64,000 bases of DNA from G965216905 sp965216905 (lineage in GTDB: Bacteria > Actinomycetota > Acidimicrobiia > Spongiisociales > ZC4RG35). Position 1 is the first letter of the stretch, and each line of letters starts with the position of its first letter. This document shows, one piece after another, positions 25,764 through 34,202 of this stretch. Location: positions 1,922,001-1,986,000 of the forward strand of contig OZ244213.1 in assembly GCA_965216905.1 (NCBI GenBank), given 5' to 3'. The translations under genes and the position numbers were made by a program. The notes under the pieces were generated by a model. It saw only the letters and a list, made by a program, of their open reading frames with translations. It was not told where the DNA came from and searched no databases.

Positions 25764-26557
25764 TGATCACCATCAAGAAGCCGGCCGAGTTCGAGAAGAT
25801 GCTGCGAGCCGGCCGGTGCGTCGCTGAGATCCATCGAGCGGTGCGAGCGGCCGCCCGGCCCGGGGTCACCATGCGGGACTTGGATGATGTCGCCCGGCAG
25901 GTACTCGACCGCCACTCCTGCCAAGCGTCCTTCCTCGGATACGGCGTTCCCCCTTTCCCGGGAACGATCTGCGCGTCTCCCAACGACGTCATCGTCCACG
26001 GCATCCCCGGGGACTACCGGCTCGCGGAGGGCGACATCCTCGCTATCGACGCCGGCGCCATCTACGAGGGCTATCACGGCGACGCCGCGTTCACCATGGC
26101 GATCGGCGCCATTCCCGAGGATGCCCAGCGGCTCATCGACGCCACCGAGGAAGCGATGTGGGCGGGGATCGGAGAAGTCCGGCACGGCGCCAGGGTCGGA
26201 ACGATCGGCGCAGCGGTCGAGGCGGTGGCCATCCGGCACGGTTTCGGAGTGGTGCGTGAATACGTCGGCCATGGGATCGGCCGCAACATGCACGAGGAGC
26301 CGCAGGTGCCGAACTACGGAACGCCGGGCAAGGGCGTGAAACTCCGGACCGGTATGGCGATCTGCGTGGAGCCGATGTTCAACTTGGGTTCCCCCGATAC
26401 CGAAGTCGACGACGACGACTGGACGGTGCGAACCGCCGATGGCTCGCTCTCGGCCCACTGGGAACACACGGTCTGTCTCACACCGGACGGGCCGGTGGTC
26501 AGCACCGTCGCCGAGGATGTCGACGTGCCGGTCGCGCTCGGCTCGCCGCCCCGCTGA
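25763..26557 (+). CDS. map: Methionine aminopeptidase, type I
   Basis: 264 aa. It removes the initiator methionine. The five metal ligands are visible: the Asp pair in ILAIDAGAIYEGYHGDAAF, the His in VGHGIGRNMHEEP, the Glu in GMAICVEPMF and the final Glu in WEHTVCL. The ATG overlaps the adk stop by one base. In related genomes infA and rpmJ come next; here the gene ends head-on against a leftward gene with no spacer, at the left border of the glycan locus. Confidence 0.97.
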   Translation: MITIKKPAEFEKMLRAGRCVAEIHRAVRAAARPGVTMRDLDDVARQVLDRHSCQASFLGYGVPPFPGTICASPNDVIVHGIPGDYRLAEGDILAIDAGAIYEGYHGDAAFTMAIGAIPEDAQRLIDATEEAMWAGIGEVRHGARVGTIGAAVEAVAIRHGFGVVREYVGHGIGRNMHEEPQVPNYGTPGKGVKLRTGMAICVEPMFNLGSPDTEVDDDDWTVRTADGSLSAHWEHTVCLTPDGPVVSTVAEDVDVPVALGSPPR

Positions 26558-28045
26558 TCACCTCGAACTCCCCGTCGTCACCAGCGATCGGACTCTCCGT
26601 CCGAGTTCGCGCAGCTGGGGAGCTCTGGTCAGCGCCACCTCGCGAACGCTTCTCGTCACTCGGCGCAAGGGTCTCGTGACATATCGACGGCGGAGAATGC
26701 TGCCCATGGATCGGAGCCGGTGTGTCTCGACGGCGATCCGGGGATACCGAGCGCCGGCGATCCGGTGGTCGATGAGGAGGTACGGGTCGTCCGGTCGGGT
26801 GATCGTCCAACCGCGTTCCGCCAGGTGGGCCTTGACTGCGTGCGCACGGTCGGAGAGCACCTCGGCCGGGTCGAGGCCGGCGGCGGCGGCCAGTTGGCTC
26901 AGTGTCACGTCATGGGTGCCCGTACCGCCTCGGTGATTGACCGTGGCGTGATACAGCAACCGGTGGAATCGATCCGCGGTGGTGGGAATCCACACCCCCC
27001 GGTCGTCTCGCTCGCGGTCGCGCAGCAGCTGTTCCTGCCAGCGTCGATCCAGCGATCCGTCGCCCACGGTTCGAACGGCAATCGTCGTCCTCCCTCCGTC
27101 CACCATCACCGAGAACCGGCCACCCCGGTCGGGGACGACGCCATCGACCGGTTTGGCGCCGGCCATCGCCAGGATCTCCCGGTACGACGAGGTCAGCAGC
27201 TCCAGATCGAATCCACATGACTTCCCGTCGCCGACCATGTCGGTCCGGTCGGTCAGCAAGACGAAGTGCCCGGCGGCGTCCAAGGCGGTGAGCAGCGCAT
27301 CATCGGACTCCCAGCCCTCCGCACCGACGATGTCGCGAGACTCCGAGCGAATGGTCCCATCCCAGTCCGCGCGCTCCACCGACGGGCTTTCGCGCCCCAG
27401 CAGGAACATGAGGTCTCTCCGTGCCTCGGCGGGGTTGTCGGAGGAGTGGACCGAGGGCCCTCCATCGCCGAGCGCTCGGATCCGGGCCTTGATGTCGAAG
27501 ACATGCGCGTTGACGACTCGCATTCCCCCGGTGGTCCGTCGCGGCTCGTAGAAGGGCATGGGGTCGACGATGCTGATGGCCAGTGACCGACCGGCACCCT
27601 TGTCGTGGAGCAGCGATGAGCGATACGGCGGAACGATCCGGCTCCGGTAGAAGCGGCTGTAGTTCTCGAGCTGCCGGTCCTCGCTCCACGTCACCTCGGT
27701 CACGTCGACGATCCGCACTCGCTGTTCCCGAAGGAGGTCGAAGACCACGGCATCGAGGTGTCGGGCGTTGGGCCAGACCACCACCAGGCCGATCTCCGGG
27801 GGGCGGCGGTCGTCACTCGTTTGCCGATCGGGGTGACTGATGGCTGCTCCTCCGGGCCGCAGTCGTGGCGCCTCCGAGACGTGTGGTGGGTGGGGTCCGG
27901 GGCCAGGGAGAGGGTACTCGACGCTGGTGTCGGCCGATACACTGCAGGTCGGGTCGGCGGCGGGGACCGCGGGCGGGAAGCGAAGGGAAGCACGGGGGCC
28001 ACTCGGCGTGAAACCGACTGCGGTGATCATCGGGCTCGACAGCAT
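26558..28045 (-). CDS. Unrecognised protein of the glycan locus, possible NDK-like plus nucleotidyltransferase-like
   Basis: Up to 495 aa, but the first 80 or so residues overlap the divergent ATP-grasp start and look non-conserved, so the true start is uncertain. I do not recognise a characterised family. From about residue 83 (EIGLVVVWPNARHLDAVV) to VHSSDNPAEARRDLMFLLG the pattern recalls nucleoside diphosphate kinase, whose catalytic His lies in an HGSDS motif. The C-terminal half, with HFVLLTD, GFDLELLTSSY and FHRLLYHATVNHRGG, recalls nucleotidyltransferase-like proteins of capsule loci. Both resemblances are weak. It has no membrane segment. Its stop abuts the map stop. Confidence 0.5.
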   Translation of the reverse strand: MLSSPMITAVGFTPSGPRASLRFPPAVPAADPTCSVSADTSVEYPLPGPGPHPPHVSEAPRLRPGGAAISHPDRQTSDDRRPPEIGLVVVWPNARHLDAVVFDLLREQRVRIVDVTEVTWSEDRQLENYSRFYRSRIVPPYRSSLLHDKGAGRSLAISIVDPMPFYEPRRTTGGMRVVNAHVFDIKARIRALGDGGPSVHSSDNPAEARRDLMFLLGRESPSVERADWDGTIRSESRDIVGAEGWESDDALLTALDAAGHFVLLTDRTDMVGDGKSCGFDLELLTSSYREILAMAGAKPVDGVVPDRGGRFSVMVDGGRTTIAVRTVGDGSLDRRWQEQLLRDRERDDRGVWIPTTADRFHRLLYHATVNHRGGTGTHDVTLSQLAAAAGLDPAEVLSDRAHAVKAHLAERGWTITRPDDPYLLIDHRIAGARYPRIAVETHRLRSMGSILRRRYVTRPLRRVTRSVREVALTRAPQLRELGRRVRSLVTTGSSR

Positions 28046-29207
28046 GCAGGGCCTCCAGGTGGCTCGGATCCTCGCCGGCCACGGCGTCCCGGTCGTAGGA
28101 GTGTCGCGGGGGGATTCCCACTACGCGAATCGGACCAACTCATGTGGGCGAGTGCTCGTAACCAACACGGGCACCGAACGTCTCGTCGCCACCCTGTTGG
28201 AGCTCCGACCGGACCTCGTCGGCTCGCCTGTGCTGATTCCGTGCCAGGACAAGAACGTGCTGGTCGTCTCCGAGCATCGTGAGACGCTGGAGGCGGCGGG
28301 GTACACCATCGTGCTCCCACCCGACGAGGTGGTTCGGCGGCTAGCCGACAAGTCGACGTTCGCGGCGTACGCAGCATCGATCGGACTTCGCATCCCGCCC
28401 TCGTATCGGGTCGCCGACCGCACCGAACTGGAGGGGATCCTGGACGAACTCGTGTACCCGGCCGTCCTCAAACCGGCACATCGCTCCCGGGCATGGCTGA
28501 AGCACACCCGCGCCAAGGCGATCCGAGCCGAGAGTGCCGACGAGCTGCGCGCCGTGTACGACCGGGTCGGCGACTGGGTGCCGGAACTCGTCGTCCAGCA
28601 GTGGGTCGAGGGGCCCGAGTCGAATCTCTACTCCTTCAACGGGTACTACGACCGGAACTCGGAGCTCCTCGTCGGGTTCACCGCTCGCAAGCTGCGACAG
28701 TATCCGCCCGGTGTCGGGCAGAGCTGTTACGGCGAAGAGGTCCGTGCAGACGAGTTGGTCGAGGCCGCCGAGCTGCTCTTCCGATCGGCCGGAATGGTGG
28801 GTCTCGCCTATCTGGAGATGAAACGAGACGAACGCACGGGTGAGTTCTTCGCCATCGAGCCGAACATCGGACGTCCCACCGGACGCAGCGCCATCGCGGA
28901 GGCAGGAGGCGTCGCGCTCCACTACACGGCGTACTGCGACGCGGCCGGGCTCCCGCTGCCGCCCAACCGAACGCAGACGTACACCGGGGCACGCTGGATC
29001 CACCTCCTCCGCGACATGCAGACGTCGGCTCACTACCTCAGGTCCGGGCAGCTGACCGTGCGGCAATGGCTGTCGTCACTGCGGGGGCGGAAGGCGTATG
29101 CAGTCTTCTCCCTGCGCGATCCACGTCCCTTTCTCGGTGCGATCGTGGAGGGGCTCCGCGGTGCCGCCTCGGTCTCCCGCACGCGCCAGGACAAGATCGA
29201 GGTCTGA
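28008..29207 (+). CDS. ATP-grasp domain protein
   Basis: 399 aa from GTG 28008, where similarity begins (VKPTAVIIGLDSMQGLQVAR); a longer reading from ATG 27840 is low-complexity. The pre-ATP-grasp domain carries GVPVVGVSRGDSHYA. The ATP-grasp core includes YPAVLKPAHRSRAWLK, LVVQQWVEGPESNLYSFNGY and the metal-binding FFAIEPNIGRPTGRS. Such proteins ligate a carboxylate to an amine or thiol with ATP. In polysaccharide loci they probably attach an amino acid or similar group to a sugar; the substrate is unknown. It ends 5 bp from the convergent glycosyltransferase gene. Confidence 0.75.
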   Translation: MKPTAVIIGLDSMQGLQVARILAGHGVPVVGVSRGDSHYANRTNSCGRVLVTNTGTERLVATLLELRPDLVGSPVLIPCQDKNVLVVSEHRETLEAAGYTIVLPPDEVVRRLADKSTFAAYAASIGLRIPPSYRVADRTELEGILDELVYPAVLKPAHRSRAWLKHTRAKAIRAESADELRAVYDRVGDWVPELVVQQWVEGPESNLYSFNGYYDRNSELLVGFTARKLRQYPPGVGQSCYGEEVRADELVEAAELLFRSAGMVGLAYLEMKRDERTGEFFAIEPNIGRPTGRSAIAEAGGVALHYTAYCDAAGLPLPPNRTQTYTGARWIHLLRDMQTSAHYLRSGQLTVRQWLSSLRGRKAYAVFSLRDPRPFLGAIVEGLRGAASVSRTRQDKIEV

Positions 29208-29219
29208 GGTCGTCAGACC
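29201..29219. terminator. Stop-spanning inverted repeat, possible bidirectional terminator
   Basis: GGTCTGA (29201-29207) and TCAGACC (29213-29219) form a perfect 7-bp stem with a 5-nt loop. The two TGA stop codons of the convergent genes are its inner arms. There is no T-run, so termination is an inference from position. Confidence 0.45.
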
Positions 29220-30217
29220 CCCAGAACCGAGCGGAGCTGCGCCAGCCCCCGCTCCCACACCTCGTGCTGGTGCTGCCGGAGCGCCGACATCTCCTCGCGA
29301 TAGCGGGGGTGGTCGGTACGCATCCGGGCGATTCCCTGGGCGATCCCTTCGACGGAGTTGTCCACGTGGACCGTCCCGGTTCGAAAGTAGGAGCGGAGCA
29401 CGGGCCAATCGGACGTGATGATCGGGGTGCCGATCGACATCGCCTCGACTGCGCCGTTCTGCATCGTGTCGTCGCGGGTGGTGAGGCACATCACGGCGTC
29501 GACCCGTTCCAGAAGCCCGTAATAGGCCGCGTCCGGCAGGAAACCGGTGGTGTGGACGTGGGGCGGGAGTTGCTCGAACAGCGGGTCTTCCGGAGGCTTT
29601 CCGGTGAGATGAAGATGGACGCCGGATACCCGTTGCGCGGCGGCGATGACCTCGCGGTAGGGCTCATCTGAGGCGTAGGTACTCACGACCGCGACGTGGA
29701 ACTGGTCGGCTGCCAGCGGATAGGAGTCGTCGGTGTCGAACACGGCGGGAATGCCGGGCACCACCACCGCCACGCCTCCTCGTCGCTCGACGATGTCGGC
29801 ATGGGCCTGGTTGGTCACGATCGTGGCGTCGACTCGCCTGGTCAGCCACCGATACACCCACGCGGGCCGGTTCCAGATGGGAGTCATCATGGCGTCGCTG
29901 TGGGCGTCGATCACGATCCGAGGAACGGTGGGCGCCGGCCACACCGCGGCGATCATCGGTCCGAACGTGGGAGGACTCTGGAAGAAGATGGTCTCGGGCC
30001 GATGCCGGCGCAGCAGCAGCACGGTGCTCCAAGCCTGCCGGAGGTACTTGTACGGCGCGATCCATCCGCCCCGCCGTTGGGTCGTGTACACGTGGTCGAC
30101 GGGAATGCCGAGTTGGTCGGCGAACCAGCGACTCCGCGAGCCGTAGGCCGGCGGCCCCCACACCACGAACCTGGCCGGCTCCGGAAAGATGGAGTGCGCG
30201 GCGGGGACGGCGGTCAT
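29213..30217 (-). CDS. Glycosyltransferase, GT4-like
   Basis: 334 aa with a GT-B pattern. The C-terminal nucleotide-sugar domain is clear: VHTTGFLPDAAYYGLLERVDAVMCLT, then NGAVEAMSIGTPIITSDWPVLRSYF with the conserved Glu-x7-Glu-like spacing region. The N-terminal half has VIDAHSDAMM and TIVTNQAHADIV. It probably adds one sugar to the lipid-linked repeat unit on the cytoplasmic face. It overlaps the upstream glycosyltransferase gene by 4 nt, so the two are co-translated. Donor and linkage cannot be told. Confidence 0.8.
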   Translation of the reverse strand: MTAVPAAHSIFPEPARFVVWGPPAYGSRSRWFADQLGIPVDHVYTTQRRGGWIAPYKYLRQAWSTVLLLRRHRPETIFFQSPPTFGPMIAAVWPAPTVPRIVIDAHSDAMMTPIWNRPAWVYRWLTRRVDATIVTNQAHADIVERRGGVAVVVPGIPAVFDTDDSYPLAADQFHVAVVSTYASDEPYREVIAAAQRVSGVHLHLTGKPPEDPLFEQLPPHVHTTGFLPDAAYYGLLERVDAVMCLTTRDDTMQNGAVEAMSIGTPIITSDWPVLRSYFRTGTVHVDNSVEGIAQGIARMRTDHPRYREEMSALRQHQHEVWERGLAQLRSVLGV

Positions 30218-31566
30218 CCCTGTGTCATCGACTGGAGAAACCGATCGCCGAGCAGCGCCACGTTGCTCTCGACGTCGAATTGGTCCAGGACCTGGCGCCG
30301 ACCCTCCTCACCCCACGCCCGCGCCGTGGAGTGGTCGGTGATCACCTGAGCCAGCGCGTCGGCGAGGGCCTGCGGATCTCCCGGATGGACCAGGCGGCCG
30401 GTGACACCGTCGGTCACCGCCTCGGGGATCCCCGAATGGTCGGTCGAGACCACCGGCAGCGCCATCGCCATGGCCTCGAGGATGACGTTGGGGATCCCGT
30501 CTCGATCGCCGTCGCTTCCCTTGACCGCCGGGAGAACGAAGACGGTTGCCTCCTGATAGCGAGCCACCACCGCATCGTGGGGGATCGCTCCCACCAACTC
30601 GACGCGGTCGGTCAGTTCGAGGTCGTCGATCTGTGACCGCAGCGCGTCCCGCAGCGGTCCTTCTCCGACGATCTGGCATCGGAAGGGGACACCGCGTGCC
30701 TGGAGCAGGGCACAGGCTTCGACCAGGTAGCGCAGTCCCTTCCGCTCCTTGAGCTGGCCGACACTCAGGATGAGTGGGACCGGATCGGGATGTCGGTCGA
30801 CGGGTCGGTAGGCGGCCGCGTCCAGCCCGTGGTAGATGCGGACGACGTGATCGCCGTGCGTCCCCCCCACATCGGCGAGGTGGTCGGCGTTGTACTGGGT
30901 GCACGTCGACACAAAGCTCGCATTGGAGATCTTCTCCGGCAGCAGCACCGGGTCGACATAGATCTCGCTGGCGTGGGCGGTGGCGCTGTACGGCAGGTCG
31001 ACCAGCCGAGCCACCACCATGGCCACCGTGGCGGCCCGATCGACGAAGTGGGCATGAATCTGTGAGGTCGCGGGCCCGCTCCGCACCACATCGGCGATCA
31101 CCACGGCCTCCCCGAAGTGGAGCAGTGTCTTGGCCCGTTCTCGGATGGTCCGGTGGGGGCGACTCAGGAGATACCCGAGGACCCGGAAGTAGCGGCCCGG
31201 CCGCGTGAGGGCGAATCGGACGTGCGCACCGACGAGGTGAAGGGGCGACACGGGAAGGATGTAGCGCACATCCCGCTGGAGCCGTTGCTGCGTGTCGGAG
31301 ATCGGTGCGTCGGGTCGCCGGATCGAGATGATCCGGATCTCGAACCCCAAGCGTCGCAGCGTGACGATTTCCCGATCGATGAAGGTGGTGGTCAACACCG
31401 GATACGTGCCGATGATGTACGTGAGGTGGCGTCCACTCGGACGGCGGGCGGTGCCCGGCCCGGTCGTCGCGTCAGGTTCGTTCAATGGTGTCCCCCAGCT
31501 TCGGCTGATCGCCGGTCTCGCCGACGGTGCATGTGCCGCCCGCCGTTCGAGGGGCCGCGAAGACAC
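30214..31566 (-). CDS. Glycosyltransferase family 4 protein
   Basis: 450 aa from 31566; a TTG at 31485 (423 aa) is also possible because similarity begins near RHLTYIIGTYPVLTTTFIDRE. The sequence has the classical GT4 pattern: an N-terminal domain with IHAHFVDRAATVAM and PYSATAHASEIY, and a C-terminal domain with ILSVGQLKERKGLRYLVEA, VGEGPLRDAL and GIPNVILEAMAMALPVVST, where the Glu of the EX7E motif lies. It closely resembles colanic-acid WcaL-type transferases. It forms a pair with the gene at 29213. Confidence 0.85.
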   Translation of the reverse strand: MSSRPLERRAAHAPSARPAISRSWGTPLNEPDATTGPGTARRPSGRHLTYIIGTYPVLTTTFIDREIVTLRRLGFEIRIISIRRPDAPISDTQQRLQRDVRYILPVSPLHLVGAHVRFALTRPGRYFRVLGYLLSRPHRTIRERAKTLLHFGEAVVIADVVRSGPATSQIHAHFVDRAATVAMVVARLVDLPYSATAHASEIYVDPVLLPEKISNASFVSTCTQYNADHLADVGGTHGDHVVRIYHGLDAAAYRPVDRHPDPVPLILSVGQLKERKGLRYLVEACALLQARGVPFRCQIVGEGPLRDALRSQIDDLELTDRVELVGAIPHDAVVARYQEATVFVLPAVKGSDGDRDGIPNVILEAMAMALPVVSTDHSGIPEAVTDGVTGRLVHPGDPQALADALAQVITDHSTARAWGEEGRRQVLDQFDVESNVALLGDRFLQSMTQG

Positions 31567-31683
31567 GGCGGGAACCGACGGAGCACATGGGTGAACCCGA
31601 ACTCCCGGCGGGTGGCACCCTCATTCCCGGGCAGTGTATCGCGGGCGCCGGCGGTGGTTCGGGCGAAGTCCTCGCTCCAGGAT

Positions 31684-33039
31684 TCACAGCCGGCTCCACA
31701 CGAGCGTCCGAACGCGGTCATGAACCGCCGTCTGCGGGAGGTCGGCGTCGACGACCGAGAAATCGGGTGGCCACGAAGCCTCGGCCACAGCCTCGGCCCG
31801 CCGGTGGACGAACCCCGGGTCCTGTTCGGGCCGTCTCCCCACGGCGATGTCGGGGGTGACCCGCAGCACGATCGGAATGTCCGGTTCACCCATCCGGCGA
31901 TAGATCCCACGCTCGAACCGGGCCGCCCAGCCGGACCCGATCCGGCACCAGTCCATGACGTCGATCCATGGCAGGGGATATCGGTCGCTGATGACGATGG
32001 CGCCATCCCGTGCCCAACGGTGGGCGCGACGGGCAGACCGCAACCGGTCGATCGCCAGGAGGAGGGCGGCGATGGCGTCCGGACGGTGGGGGAGGCGCTC
32101 GACCAGCCGGCGGAGTACTGAGCGGGGCGGTTTGCCGAGGTGGATCGTACGGACGTCCAGTTGGGGAGCCAGCCACTCGGCCAGCATCGAGACGGTGCTC
32201 GACTTCCCCGACCCGTCCCCGCCGATGATCGCCACGACGGCGCCGCCCGCATCGAGACGTTTCTTGGACAGGTGCCCCCATCGTCGCCGTGTGAGCCGCC
32301 TCCACGGCCGCCGGACGATACGAAGCGCGAAGTCGATCGCCCATGGTCGCAGCCGGTAGCGGCCGAGGGCCCGTTCCAGATGAAACCCGGCGGCTGCCCG
32401 TTCGGTGATACCGGTTCCAGGTTCGATGGCCGCTCGGACCCTCTCCAGCAGCGCCTGATCGACTCCGGTGAGCAGTTGCGTCGCGGCCGCACCGACCTCG
32501 GACATCGTCACCCGTTCCTCGAGAAACCGAAGTTCGTGACGCTCGGACTGCGACAACCGGCCCTCGTACTGGCCGATTGCGTCGATCGGGCAGTGCTTGA
32601 TGCCCATGCGGATCAGGAACACGAGATACTCGCAGACCGGCCGGGGCACGGGGAGGAGTGACGGACGCATCAGGTCGCGGAGATACTCGCTCTCGATCGG
32701 CAGCCGGTAGTTCTTGGTGGCGTCGTCGCCCAGCACGAGGCGATCATGTCGTTGCACCTGGACGAGCCGTCCCGAATCGGGGTCCAACCCGAGATGATCC
32801 ACGAGGCCGGGGACCCGACGAGAGCGCCGGGGTCGGGCGATCTTGTAACCCAGGTCGTCCATCACGGCGGTGAACGTGTCGACCTGTTCGGGCTCCACCA
32901 GGATGTCAAGATCGTTCTCGGCGCGCTCAGACCGCTCGATCGCCTGGTTCGATTTCCAGTGGCAGTAGCGAACCGATCGGTCCTCCAGCCTCTCGACCAG
33001 GAGCCGGACCGACTCCAACGGGGAATCGGACGTGCTCAC
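31684..33039 (-). CDS. Nucleotidyltransferase-like and thymidylate-kinase-like fusion
   Basis: 451 aa from GTG 33039, which overlaps the upstream FemAB-like gene as GTGA; a longer frame has no similarity. The N-terminal domain carries YCHWKSN (residues 25-31) and DLDILV (43-48), the DxD of a nucleotidyltransferase fold, then KNYRLPIESEYLRDL. The C-terminal domain starts with a P-loop GGDGSGKSS at 273-281 and has ISDRYPLPWIDV like a thymidylate kinase. Such fusions are typical of capsule loci, where they may phosphorylate or transfer a phospho-group to a glycan. No reaction is proven here. Confidence 0.75.
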   Translation of the reverse strand: MSTSDSPLESVRLLVERLEDRSVRYCHWKSNQAIERSERAENDLDILVEPEQVDTFTAVMDDLGYKIARPRRSRRVPGLVDHLGLDPDSGRLVQVQRHDRLVLGDDATKNYRLPIESEYLRDLMRPSLLPVPRPVCEYLVFLIRMGIKHCPIDAIGQYEGRLSQSERHELRFLEERVTMSEVGAAATQLLTGVDQALLERVRAAIEPGTGITERAAAGFHLERALGRYRLRPWAIDFALRIVRRPWRRLTRRRWGHLSKKRLDAGGAVVAIIGGDGSGKSSTVSMLAEWLAPQLDVRTIHLGKPPRSVLRRLVERLPHRPDAIAALLLAIDRLRSARRAHRWARDGAIVISDRYPLPWIDVMDWCRIGSGWAARFERGIYRRMGEPDIPIVLRVTPDIAVGRRPEQDPGFVHRRAEAVAEASWPPDFSVVDADLPQTAVHDRVRTLVWSRL

Positions 33040-34079
33040 ACGAAGTACCGGTAGAGCACCGTGCCGGCCTCCTCGACGATGTCGTCGGGCACGGAGGGGT
33101 CGGTGAACAGATCCGTGAGGCTCGACAGCAGCGACCGGAGCTCGGAGGCTCGTTCGTCCCGTTCGAACCCGAGCGGTGTTCGATGTACACGCATCGTGCC
33201 GGACTCCGTGGCGTACTTCTCCTTGTAGGCAACGAGACCTGGTTGATCGAAGTCGCTCACTCCCATGTCGATGCGGGCCAGGTCGTGGCGGTTCGCATGA
33301 CAGATGCCTTCCCACAGCGCGAGGTCGTTCGGACGGGAATCCAGATGATCGGGGTGCGAGGCGTTGAACTTGTAGTACAGCGTGTCGTTCCATTCGACGA
33401 AGAGGATGCCGCCCGCCAGGTCGTCGTCTGCCCAGGCCAGCAGCAATGTCGACGCATCGCGACCGATGAAGGCCTCCCAGATGGACTCGAAGAACGCACG
33501 CGGCTGGGCGAGCAGCCCATACTTGTGCCGACGGACGCCGCGATGCAGGTCGAAGAAGGCTCCGAGGTCTTCCACCGTCTCGGCAGGGCGAATCTCCAGC
33601 CGGCTGCGTCCTCGCCGGATGGCTCGCCGAGCGCTCGAAGGGAGTTCGTCCCAGATGACATCCGGGTCCCGGGTGGTGTCCACCGCATGCCAGGCAGCAT
33701 CGTGGATCTGTTCGAACCGGACGTCACGGGAGACGAAGTCGTCGCGGAGGCACCGCACCGTCCACGGATCCGTTGGAAGGGTGACGGTGAGTGCCTCCCA
33801 TTGCTCGTTCGTGGTAACGAGCGGATCGCAGAAGTCCGAGAACGGCATCGAGACGATGCGCCGGCCGACGGCATCATCGATCACCGATCGACACAATCCG
33901 GCGACCGGTCGATCGGCGTCGTCGACGATGATGTCGGCGACGACATCGAATCCGTACACGTCTCGAATGATCGAGAGCCATGCCGGGCTGTGGAACACGT
34001 CGGAGCGATGGCTGCGGGTCAGCGCCAGCCACGCCGGATCGGTGGTTGGATCCACCGTCATTCGTCGTGTGTTGCTCAC
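33036..34079 (-). CDS. FemAB/GNAT-like acyl- or aminoacyl-transferase
   Basis: 347 aa. A double GNAT fold is suggested by DVFHSPAWLSIIRDVYGF at the N-terminus, SSARRAIRRGRSRLEIRPAETVEDLGAFFDLHRGVRRHKYG in the middle (seen in adjoining blocks), and ILFVEWNDTLYYKFNASHPDHL later. This is the layout of the FemAB-like proteins found in exopolysaccharide loci. It probably acylates a sugar amine, perhaps the one made by the aminotransferase at 48620. It is the first gene of a two-gene leftward unit and is divergent from the glycosyltransferase at 34203. Confidence 0.72.
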   Translation of the reverse strand: MSNTRRMTVDPTTDPAWLALTRSHRSDVFHSPAWLSIIRDVYGFDVVADIIVDDADRPVAGLCRSVIDDAVGRRIVSMPFSDFCDPLVTTNEQWEALTVTLPTDPWTVRCLRDDFVSRDVRFEQIHDAAWHAVDTTRDPDVIWDELPSSARRAIRRGRSRLEIRPAETVEDLGAFFDLHRGVRRHKYGLLAQPRAFFESIWEAFIGRDASTLLLAWADDDLAGGILFVEWNDTLYYKFNASHPDHLDSRPNDLALWEGICHANRHDLARIDMGVSDFDQPGLVAYKEKYATESGTMRVHRTPLGFERDERASELRSLLSSLTDLFTDPSVPDDIVEEAGTVLYRYFV

Positions 34080-34202
34080 CGATGGACCTCCCGCCGCTCG
34101 ACCTCCGAGGATATCTGCATCCCCGCCGGGTGGAAGTGGGGTCCCGCACGTCCGGGTTGGCGCCTACGCTCTCACCGTGTTCGGTTTGGGAGTGGAGCGC
34201 AA

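Noticed and set aside
33183..34202. An upstream extension of the glycosyltransferase at 34203
   Set aside because: The extension is antisense to the FemAB-like gene. Glycosyltransferase similarity and a ribosome-binding site begin at 34203.
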